Source: Orychophragmus violaceus
Taxonomy: Eukaryota; Streptophyta; Magnoliopsida; Brassicales; Brassicaceae
Length of the DNA stretch: 64,000 nucleotides
Direction: 5' to 3'
Assembly: GCA_030180135.1 (NCBI GenBank)
Contig: CM058230.1
Location: 17,981,082 to 18,045,081 of the forward strand
A program made the translations under genes and the position numbers. A model generated the notes under the pieces. It was not told the DNA's origin. It was given only the letters and a program-made list of their open reading frames with translations, and did not search any database. This document shows positions 55,359 to 64,000 of the stretch, one piece after another (the stretch's first letter is position 1; each line of letters opens with the position of its first letter).

Positions 55359-55854
55359 GACCATCTCCAATGTATTTCTCTATATTTGCCTCTATTATAG
55401 AGATAATAGAGGTGGGTTTTGCTCCAATGTATTCCTCTATATTTTTCTCTAAAAGAGAATATTCTCTCTAATATTCTTTTTTTATTTTACTAATAATACA
55501 TTTTATTTCTAAAAGTTGCAAATTAACCCTTTTAATTTTTTTTTTATTTTACAAAACTTTTATAAAAATATAAAATATTTGAAAAAGCAACAAAGAAATT
55601 GTATATATATAAAAGCAACAACGAAATAATGTTTTTATATTTATTTTGGTTATAATTGTCAAATATAAAAGTTAAAGGGTAATTATGTAAACAAAAAAGT
55701 TTGACTCTATTATAGAGGAATGCTATTTCTTCCTCTATATATAGAGGAAAAAATAGCAATCTCTATTTTAGAGCAAGATATAGAGATGGGTTGGAGCTCA
55801 TTTTCTTCTATTATAGCATTTAGAGGAAAATATAGCAATGGGTTGGAGATGCCC
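55359..55854. mobile_element. MITE with TAA duplication
   Basis: Left end GACCATCTCCAATG and right end reverse-complemented GGGCATCTCCAACCC, with TAA at 55356-55358 and 55855-55857. The subterminal inverted repeats share TCTATATT and CTCTA(T/A) words over about 80 bp. A typical Tourist-like MITE. Confidence 0.75.
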
Positions 55855-55857
55855 TAA

Positions 55858-56131
55858 GAGCATGAATATCCATGTATTTTAGGTGGATATCTTGCCAAAA
55901 ATATATTAAAATATTGTGGGTCCCACATGGGATCCACATGAATAGTTAACATACTCACCCCATAAGTTTCTTAGCTAAGATACGTATCTTCACTGTAGCG
56001 CCTGCGTGGCGCTACAGGATTGGTCCAATTTTTTTTTTTTTTTTTAAAATTTTTTTTTTCACCTTAAAAAAAAAAAATATTAAAAAAATGAGTTAAGATA
56101 CTTTGGACGAGTATCATCGATATTCATGCTC
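55858..56131. mobile_element. MITE sharing a TAA with its neighbour
   Basis: Left end GAGCATGAATATCCATG and right end reverse-complemented GAGCATGAATATCGATG form 17-bp TIRs with one mismatch. TAA lies at 55855-55857 (shared with the MITE on the left) and 56132-56134. It carries TAGCGCCTGCGTGGCGCTA, related to the word in 1604-1857. Confidence 0.75.
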
Positions 56132-56134
56132 TAA

Positions 56135-56673
56135 CCTCTACATCGCAACCTATATTTTGTTATGTAACCATTTTATATTTAATTTAAAAATACATAAAAA
56201 TTTGGAAATTATCAAAGCGAGAAAGTAATTGTAACTTACGAATTTAGTCAAGACTGCACCGGTATAAATCTACGGCCAATTTCCCGTAATCTCAGCTAAA
56301 ACACTGGACCTGCGATACTATTTTATTTATCAACTTCAATTCATTTTGGTAATTTAACCACATCAATACTTGTTGTAAGAAGGAAGAAAAAAACAATGCA
56401 AAGTCGCTTAGCCTCACGTTACTCCTTTATATTTTTCGAGAAAAACAAACTATAAGTAATTAGTAATTATGATAGAAAATAACAAAAGAAAGAGAATCAA
56501 ATAAAGATATGCCACATATGGTTGAAAAATATCGTTTTGGCCAACGTTTTAATGATGATGAAAGAGCAAAAGATTAAAATTTGAGACTTCAAAGAATTTT
56601 ATCTAAGACAGCCCTTTATGCAAAAAAAAAAATTATTTATTTTGAAGAATTTTTATTAATTGATTTTAACGAC

Positions 56674-56705
<32 letters not shown>

Positions 56706-57282
56706 AATTAGATTTACCGAGCTAGTATCACCCGCATTTAACCTTTCCTTTAGAATTACCACAAATGTAAGTATGTAATGTAGCTGCATTTTGTCTGCTG
56801 ATGGCAAGCATGTAAACACAAAAGAATTCAAATTAAGTTTAAGATTCAGCAATGATAGAAGAAACTCAAAATCTTAACATAGAAACAATTTCATAGGATT
56901 CCATATATTTAAAAACGCCAAAATAAACTAATGCGCGTTTAAAAAACGGCAAACAAATATAATATTTGTCTTCCAGTCATCAATTATTCGTACAGTATAT
57001 GATATAAAATTTGAAGGCGACGCGAAGGGTTTTTTTTAACTATTTAAACTAAGCTTGAGAATATAGCCAATGCATGCACATGCCTGTCTTTTGTCTCTCG
57101 TTCGTGTCTCCAATTTGATTTTCGCTTCTCTACTTTTTTTTTTTGGTAAAAGCTTCTCTACTTTTTTTGTTTGTTTGTCTATAACTGATTAATTACTTTC
57201 GCAATTCAATATATGTACTAAAAGCTCCTTCTCTAGAGAACTCATCATCTTAAGATTCTTCCTTTCCAGGTAAATTTGAACC
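56135..57282. other. AT-rich spacer with a TA microsatellite
   Basis: (TA)n at about 56678-56701. No gene recognised. The Tat element begins at the right edge. Confidence 0.5.
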
Positions 57283-57714
57283 TGTATGACGCATAAGTAA
57301 ACATCACTTAAGTTGAATATGGGTTTAGCACCCATCCATAAGCCCATTAGAAATTTTATTAAATCAACAAAAGCACTTCGGCCCGCAAAGAGAAAGCCCG
57401 CTAAAGGGCCAGCGATCCAAGAAAAAGTCAGCGCTCAAGCACTATAAATATGACCATTCATTCCTCATTTTAGACACATTGTAACTTGCGAAGAGGCCGC
57501 ACTACTTCTATAAAGCTCTGACCTCAAGCATTGCTTAGTAAGCACATCATTCGATGGATTCACACCTCGCATCATCCTGTTCATAGCTCGGCTCCGGCCT
57601 TAAGATTAATAAAGAATCATTTCAACCTCACTTAACATTTGTACTTCACCTCGTAGTTCGGACATTTCAGATCATAGCCCGTAATATTGACTAGGTCGGA
57701 TTTCCATAACAACA
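57283..57714 (+). repeat. 5' LTR of the Tat element
   Basis: TGTATGACGC to CATAACAACA, followed by the PBS. It contains TATAAATA near 57453 and AATAAAG near 57610. The partner LTR is not in the window. Confidence 0.75.
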
Positions 57715-57715
57715 A

Positions 57716-57734
57716 TTGGCGTTGTCTGTGGGGA
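57716..57734 (+). other. Primer-binding site of the Tat element
   Basis: TTGGCGTTGTCTGTGGGGA resembles the TTGGCGCCGTCTGTGGGAA site common in Tat elements (possibly tRNA-Arg). Confidence 0.65.
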
Positions 57735-57908
57735 ACGATAAACTTCTTTACGATCTAAGACGAAGCCAAGATGACAGGACCATGGCTAACAAAGATGACT
57801 ACCCGGGCCCGAACAAGCAACATGATCTTGGGAGGACTCCCGACCTGTAACGACTCCGTGCGATAAATAAAAGAATATAAACGAAGAGTAGAAACATACC
57901 GGCGTCAC

Positions 57909-58283
57909 ATGCCAGGAACGAACTACGAGCTCACAAGCAGGGACGGGATAGAATTCACCGAAGACGACGAGATATGGTTGTACAAGCCACACAATGACCC
58001 ACTTGTTGTCGAAGTGCAAATCGGCGACTGCGAAGTGACACGAGTTCTTATCGACACAGGAAGCACGGTCAACCTCATATACGAAGAAACCCTGAAAATG
58101 ATGGAGCTGCACGAATACGAAATAAAGCGTTCAGAAGGACCATTGACCGACTTCACTGGAAGCACAACCACAACCGTCGGAACCATCAAGTTACCGGTGC
58201 GTATCGGACGAATGACAGTAGCAACCAAATTCGTGATTATCGATCGACCGACAATCTATAACGCCATCCTGGGCACACCATGA
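57909..58283 (+). pseudogene. Tat retropepsin (aspartic protease)
   Basis: The active-site motif VLIDTGSTVNLIY is intact, followed by the second half of the fold (FVIIDRPTIYNAILGTP). The TGA at 58281-58283 replaces the tryptophan that normally follows LGTP. The downstream protease-RT linker is present in shifted frames to 58530. Confidence 0.85.
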
Positions 58284-58534
58284 ATACATGCCATGAAAGC
58301 AGTCCCGTCAACCTACTACCAATGCGTCAAATTCCCCACCCCAAGTGGAACGTTTACACTCCGTGGAAGCCAAGAAGTCTCCAGCACATGCTTCCTCGTC
58401 GAACACAAACTACGCAAGAAGTTCCCTGCCTGCCTACTCGCCAAACCCAAAGTAGAACTACCACCCACCCGGAAGGACCAAACCGCAACGCCATCGAGCA
58501 AGTCAACATCGATACCAGAGACCCATGACAATGC

Positions 58535-59782
58535 GTGGGCATAGGCGTGTACCAAAGAAAAGACTTGAAAGACCGGCTCATCGAATTCCTCTGCCGAAAT
58601 GCCTCAACCTTTTCCTGGTCGACCATCGACATGAAGGGAATCGATCTCACTGTAACATGCCACGAACTCCGCGTCGATCCAGTGTTCAAGCCTGTCAAAC
58701 AGAAGAGAAGGAAGTTGGGACCAGAACGATCTCAAGCCGTAAACGAAGAAGTAGAAAGATTATCCAAAGCAGGCTCGATAACCGAGGTAAAATATCCGGA
58801 CTGGCTAGCAAACCCGGTGGTCATCAAGAAAAAGAACGGAAAATGAAGAGTATGCGTCAATTTCTTAGAGCTCAACAAAGCCTGTCCGAAAGACAGCTTC
58901 CCGCTCTCGCACATCGACTGACTCATCGAAGCCACCGCAGGCAACGAGCTCTTGTCATTCTTGGACGCTTTCGCCGGATACAACCAAATAATGATGCATC
59001 CCGATGACCGGGAGAAAACGTCATTCATCACCGACCGAGGAACGTATTGCTACAAGGTCATGCCATTCGGCTTAAAGAACGCCGGAGCAACATACCAGAG
59101 GCTGGTCAACAAAATGTTTGCCAACCAAATCGGACAAACAATGGAGGTGTATATCGACGATATGCTAGTAAAATCGGCCTCGGCTGAAGACCACATTGCC
59201 CACCTTACAACCTGATTTAACAGCCTAAACAAATACGAGATGAAATTAAACCTAGCAAAGTACACGTTCGGAGTCACTTCGGGGGAATTCCTCGGATACA
59301 TAGTCATCAAACGAGGGATAGAGGCGAACCCACAAAAGATCACAGCGCTCACAGAACTCCCATCACCAAGGTACACACATGAGGTGCAAAAACTCTCCGG
59401 ACGAATCGCTGCGCTGAGCTGATTCATCTCGAAATCGACGGACAGGTGCCTGCCATTCTACCAACTCCTCCGAGGAAACAAGCAGTTCGAATGGGACGAT
59501 AGATGCGAAGATGCCTTTCAGCAATTGAAGAAATACCTATCCACACCTCCCGTTTTATCCAAACCGGAAGAAGGAGAAACCTTGTACCTTTACATATCAG
59601 TGTCGAGTTACGCAGTAAGCGGCGTCCTAGTCAGAAAAGATAGGGGGACCAGAAGCCGATCTTTTACATCAGCAAAAGCTTCGACGACGCCGAAACCCGA
59701 TACTCCACCCTGGAAAAGCTCACCCTCGCAATCGTTAACTCGACAAGAAAAATCCGACCATACTTTCAGTCTCACTCAGTGA
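58535..59782 (+). pseudogene. Tat reverse transcriptase and first RNase H
   Basis: One frame reads through 58535-59215 apart from TGA at 58844 and 58919. It has VKQKRRKLGPERSQAVNEEV, FLDAFAGYNQIMMHP and the catalytic YIDDMLVKS. TGA at 59213 and 59420 interrupt the thumb/connection part (FGVTSGEFLGY, IEANPQKITAL). RNase H begins near 59525 and shifts frame near 59650. Most of these stops sit where the family has tryptophan or arginine. Confidence 0.87.
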
Positions 59783-60345
59783 CCGTCCTCACCAACCAAC
59801 TGCTACGAACTATACTCCACAGACCAAATCAATTAGAACGAATGGCAAAATGGGCAGTAAAGCTAAGCGAATACGATATCGATTACAAACCACAAAAGAG
59901 CGCGAAATCACAAGTCATGGCGGATTTCTTGATCGAGTTTCCACCAGAGTTAACCGCGTTAGAAGTCCAGCCGCGATCAAAAAATGGACCCTTCATGTCG
60001 ACGGATCGTCCTCCTTCAATGGATCAGGAATCGGCATCAGACTGACCTCTCCAACCGGAGAAATATTAGAGCAGTCATTTCGACTAGCCTTCCTAACATC
60101 TAACAACGAAGCGGAATATGAAGCCCTGATAGCAGGATTGCGGTTGGCAAAAGAAATTGGAGCAAGGCATATCGACGCATTCTGCGATTCGCAGTTCGTC
60201 GCCAACCAATACAACGGCGAGTACGAAGCAAAGAACGACCGAATGGGAGCATACTTGCAGATAGTTCAGAAGCTAGCCGGGGAATTCGGCGTCTTCTCGC
60301 TCACCAAAATTCCCGAAGCGAAAACTCGCTAGCTGACGCACTAGC
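59779..60345 (+). pseudogene. Tat RNase H end and additional archaeal-type RNase H
   Basis: 59779-60045 completes RNase H (KWAVKLSEYDIDYKPQ). 59850-60332, in another frame, encodes a second RNase H with its own set of acidic residues: HVDGSSSFNGSGIGI, NNEAEYEALIAGLRLA and AFCDSQFVANQ. A second RNase H between RT and integrase is characteristic of the Tat clade. It ends by frameshift just before an SLADALA motif. Confidence 0.85.
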
Positions 60346-60372
60346 GGCCTCGCCTCTACGTCCAACCCCGAC

Positions 60373-61762
60373 CTACGACGGGTCATACCGGTCGAGTGCA
60401 TCGAGAAACCGAGCATAGGTCAAGCCAAAAACATCTTCGCGATTTTCGAGCCCGAAGATAGGACGGATGACTCTGACGGAGCAGGCGACCCCGCCGCAAA
60501 GGGAGCCTACGCACAAGCAAACGATTGGAGAGACGAGATTACATCCTACATCCTTGAAGGAACCATCCCAGAGAATAGGTGGGCGGCCCAACGTCTCAAA
60601 GCAAGATGCGCTCACTACGTAGTAAACGATGGGAAACTATACTGCGTGAGCACATCAAAGGCACTGCTAAGCTGCATCAGCGGAGAAGAAATCAAATGGG
60701 TATTGGAGGAAACACATGAAGGAGCCGGAGGAAATCATTCCAGTGGACGGACACTCGCAACAAAGATCAAATGACAAGGACACTTATGGCCAACGATGGT
60801 AGCGGACTGCGAAAAATACGTCGCCCGTTGTGAAAAATGCCAACGGCACGCGCCAGATATACACCAGCCCGCCGAACTGTTAACCACCTCATCTTCCCCC
60901 TATCCGTTCATGCGATGGGCAATGGATATAATGGGTCCCATTCCGGCCTCCAGGCAAAAGAAATTCATCATCATAATGACGGATTATTTCACCAAGTAGG
61001 TAGAGGCTGAATCTTACGCTAGCATACGAGACCTCGACGTACAAAAATTCGTATGGAAATATATCAACTGCCGCCACGGCCTGCCATACGAGATCGTGGC
61101 GGACAACAGGTCGCAATTCATATCAAGTATCTTTGAGGGTTTTTGCGCAAGATGGAAGATTCGCCTGATAAAATCAACACCTCGCTATCCTCAGGGAAAC
61201 GGACAAGCCGAAGCCACGAACAAAAAATCATCGACGGGCTTTAAAACGCCTCGAAAGCAAAAAGGGAGTCTGGGCCGATGAGCTAGACGGAGTGCTATGG
61301 TCGCATAGAATGACCCCATGACGACCAACGGGTTAAACCTCTTTCTCATTATCACACGGGATGGAAGCAATGGCACCAAGCGAGGCCAGCATACCGACAA
61401 TCAGACGTAAACACGCACCAGAACGGGAAGATCTCAATAACCACATGATCATAGACCACCTCGATCATGCCGAAGAAAAACGCGACCAGGCGCTCCTAAG
61501 AATTCAAAACTATCATCATCAAGCCACGCGCTACTATAACAAAAAGGTTAAAGGAAGACATTTCAACGAAGGAGACCTCGTCTTACGGAAGGTGTTTGAA
61601 AACACCAGAGAGTATCGAGCAGGTAAGCTCGACGCAAACTTAGAAGGCCAATGCATCATCTCAAAAGTCGTGAAGCCAGGAGTATACGAGCTCGTCACCA
61701 TGCACGGCGAAGCATTACCTAGATCGTGGAACGCAAACACACTCAAGCGATACTATTATTAA
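60373..61762 (+). pseudogene. Tat integrase
   Basis: An H-H-C-C zinc-binding region lies near 60715-60850 (CEKYVARCEKCQRHA), interrupted by TGA at 60772. The core follows: MDIMGPIPASR, TAG at 60997 in place of tryptophan, then DNRSQF and the STPRYPQGNGQAEATNK segment ending in a frameshift near 61240. The C-terminal region 61361-61762 (LVLRKVFENTREYRAGKLD) is open and ends at a TAA, the natural end of pol. Confidence 0.85.
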
Positions 61763-62069
61763 AAAAAAGAGAGAGAGAGAGGAAACAAACTACAATCGGC
61801 TTGATCCCTCCTCGGAGGGTACGTAGGCAGTCTTTTTAAAGAGGTCCAGCTACTTCAATAAAAAAATCTTAAACCTTTCTCTACAAAACTGCCTACATTG
61901 CCTCGCGCTAACCGACGTTTTGGCCAAACGATCGGTGAGAACAATGCATTACGCAAAGAAGCGACCAACGCGTGCCGCGGACCAAGCCAGGCCCAGACCC
62001 GCAAAAAGTAAAAATCTGAACAAACCGTGTAAACTAAACACCCGCTCGCGCGTACTATTCAAGCATGAC

Positions 62070-62480
62070 TTCTACAGGATAAACCGAGCACGTACTCGCA
62101 CCTAAAAATATAAGCACACGGGATAAGCCGAGCCCAAGCTCGCCCTCAAAAAAAAAATTACAGGATAAGCCGGCATCAGATCCGCCCCTCCAATAGACCA
62201 CATGATAAGCCGAGCACGTACTCGCCCCTCCGAGTCAAGTACAAGATAAGCCAAATTCACCTCTAAAAATCATATACAGGATAAGCCGGCAACAGCACCG
62301 CACCTAGAAACGACCACAGGATAAGCCGAGCACGTACTTGCACCTAAAGGTTATCACGGGATAAGCCGGCAGTCGTCCGCACCCCAAAAAACAAAATATA
62401 GGCTACAGGATAATCCGAGCCCGTACTCGTCCCTAAAAGCTACTAACAGGATAAACCGGAAACAATACCGCTCCTACAAA
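62070..62480 (+). repeat. Minisatellite in the Tat 3' spacer
   Basis: About ten degenerate units of 36-48 bp, each starting ACAGGATAAGCCG and usually followed by AGC(A/C)CGTACTCG and a C-rich, A-rich ending. Such arrays between pol and the 3' region are common in Tat/Ogre elements. Confidence 0.85.
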
Positions 62481-62602
62481 CACATAAAAACAGTTAAGAA
62501 CAAAGAACATAACCGTTCGAATTCACTGATAAAAGAAAAAGCGAAGTACAAGCAGGTTCATAACGGACCAAGTAAAAGAAAAGAGAAAAACAAAATTAAA
62601 AT

Positions 62603-63859
62603 CTAACGGTGCTGCACAGGAATAAGCCCTTCACCACGAAGCCTCGCGACATCATCAGCAGTGACGATCCCCTCGTTCGAACCATGCTCGTCCCACACAA
62701 AGCGCCCCGCCAAAATGTCCCTGCGACAATCTCGTCTACCTAAAGGAGTCATACGAAGGTCCCTCTCAGAAAGTTCGGTGTAATCCATTGAGTAAAAATC
62801 CTCCCAAAGAATCTTCTCGTCACCAATCAGCCGCTCAATCTTCGACGCCGGAACATCCAAACCACCATCAGCTAAGAGACGGTACGACGCTAAAACTGAA
62901 ACAACTTGGTTCAACTCTAGAAACTTATCCCGGAAACGCGCATCCTCCTCCCTGGTCCTCCTAATTTTCGCCAAACGAGCCTCCGCCTTACCAAAAACCT
63001 TGGCCCTCGATCGAGCGACCTCACTAGCACAAGACATACGTAACTTATCACACTCTGACCGATGGGAAACTTGGGCAGCAAGTAACACATCCTTCTCCCG
63101 CAAAGAATCAGCAACCCGCAGCTCGAGACCCTCAACCCTCCTATTCTCACGACGAAGAGCGTCGCTAACTCCCTCAAGCTCGCGAACCTTCACATGCGCC
63201 TTAAACAGCTTCGACCCAAGCCTTTCTTTCTCAAGTTTAAGTGCCTTGATCTCTTGCTCATAAGCATCCGTCAGCCGATTCTCATCTAGAAGAGCCAGAC
63301 ATCCAAACTAAAACTCATAGCAAAGGAAGGAAGAAAAGTGAAAACGCGAAGGCATATAAAAGAAGAGGAAAATTCCTACCCGAATACGAGAAAATTCAAC
63401 CTTACGATGAAGGTCAGATCGAAAGGATGCGGAAACAGGAAGGCGACTATTCGTCGAACTCGATCCTACCGATCGAAGAAATCGAACACACGCGTCATCA
63501 TCATTTACAATCTCCTCAGAACCAGAGTACTCAAAACGAACCAAAAAATCAACCGCTTTAGAACGAACCAACGGCTCGGTCTTAGGCACAGAGGCCAAAA
63601 AACCCTTATCTGTTTTTATCCTCTTCACCCTCGACGAAGAGCAATCACCATCAACAATACCGTCCCGGACACCGGCCGACATATTCTTGGGCGACCGTTT
63701 TTCCTTGAGTTCCCACTTCGCAGCACCGGCATCTATGCGAGAAAAGCACTGTCGAATCCTCTCATATGAATGTCGGGCCATATCAAAGGACCAAGTGAGT
63801 TCAGCTTCCTCAAACCTAAAGGAAATTCTGTCGGATAAGGAGCATTGAACGTACGGTGA
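62603..63859 (-). CDS. Antisense gene of the Tat element, coiled-coil protein of unknown function
   Basis: Minus-strand spliced gene downstream of pol. Exon 63859-63380 (acceptor TTTTTTTTTAG, donor CGG/GTAGGA) joins in phase to 63307-62603, ending with a stop. A further exon reaches from the window edge to 63974. The middle exon contains EEAELTWSFDMARHSYERIR; the last exon has a long coiled coil (NRLTDAYEQEIKALKLEKER, then heptads to about 62900) and a C-terminus with WEDFYSMDYTELSERDLRMT. No stop breaks it, unlike pol. Additional antisense ORFs are known in Tat elements; the function is unknown. The gene is partial because its 5' end is outside. Confidence 0.65.
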
Positions 63860-63973
63860 TCTAAAAAAAAAGAGAAGAAGAAGAAGGGGAAAGGGAAGGA
63901 ATACTCAAGAAGGTGGAAAGGAAGAAGAAGTAAACAAAAACAAAAAAGAAGAGAGAGGGGGTAGAGGCTATAC

Positions 63974-64000
63974 CATGAACATGATTCCACGATGACTGGA
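63974..64000 (-). CDS. Upstream exon of the Tat antisense gene (partial)
   Basis: A donor-like CATG/GTATAG at 63974 ends open sequence running in from the window edge. It is assigned to the antisense gene by position only. Confidence 0.35.

Larger units (their letters stand above)
57283..64000 (+). mobile_element. Ty3/gypsy retrotransposon of the Tat lineage, 5' part
   Basis: A 432-bp 5' LTR (57283-57714), a primer-binding site, protease, RT, RNase H, archaeal-type second RNase H, integrase, a tandem-repeat spacer and an antisense gene occur in the order typical of Tat elements. Nearly all gag is missing between 57736 and 57908. Many stops make pol inactive. The 3' LTR and target duplication lie beyond the window. 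Confidence 0.88.

Noticed and set aside
62070..62480. CRISPR-like repeat array
   Set aside because: Repeats are degenerate, spacers are not unique sequence, and the DNA is a plant retrotransposon spacer.

Overview
The window is plant nuclear DNA, most likely from a Brassicaceae genome. The evidence is one intact alpha-expansin gene very like Arabidopsis EXPA10, canonical plant GT-AG introns, and plant transposon lineages (Tat Ty3/gypsy, MuDR-like, TTF-type hAT, CACTA with CACTACAAGAAAA ends, tRNA-derived SINEs). It is a transposon-dense, mostly nested, gene-poor region. The genus call is inference.

Layout. 1-3066: AT-rich DNA with four or more MITEs. 3072-7754: a complete but mutated Ty1/copia element (144-bp LTRs, TSD CATAA). 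8499-8744: a tRNA-derived SINE. 10438-10701: a 5'-truncated LINE tail. 10971-11659: a probable LTR fragment. 11660-13594 on the minus strand: a decayed retroelement polyprotein with a viral-movement-protein-like domain; its probable promoter, poly(A) signal and initiator-Met-type primer-binding site lie at 24331-24571. The two parts were pushed about 10 kb apart by two later insertions: a young non-autonomous LTR retrotransposon (13595-19981, TSD ATAGT) and a MuDR-like element (20031-23941, 10-bp TSD).

26052-27410: a non-coding-looking retroposon with a 15-16 bp TSD. 28024-42011: a hAT transposon (TSD CACCCACT) carrying a probable solo LTR (28532-39316, TSD CTCCA), which itself carries a 10.1-kb non-autonomous LTR element (29174-39294, TSD GGAAC). 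That element has 3.68-kb LTRs and a Gag-like protein with five zinc knuckles. 42148-42324: a second SINE. 43040-44397: the expansin gene. 45967-54130: a CACTA element (TSD TTG) with a transposase gene and a TnpA-like gene, inserted into an older open frame. 55359-56131: two MITEs sharing one TAA. 57283 to the end: a Tat-lineage Ty3/gypsy element with LTR, protease, RT, RNase H, a second RNase H, integrase, a minisatellite and a spliced antisense gene; its 3' end lies outside the window.

How it works together. The only clearly functional host gene is the expansin, on a 2-4 kb island between the hAT and CACTA elements. Most of the rest is dead or non-autonomous. The exceptions that look structurally capable of being mobilised in trans are the two young LTR elements, and the MuDR-like element whose transposase has lost its catalytic core but whose 325-bp TIRs and second gene (GRF zinc finger, coiled coil, membrane tail) are intact. 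The LTR of the 13595-19981 element carries a dense cluster of ACCGAC (DRE/CRT) cores just upstream of its TATA box, a plausible stress-response promoter.
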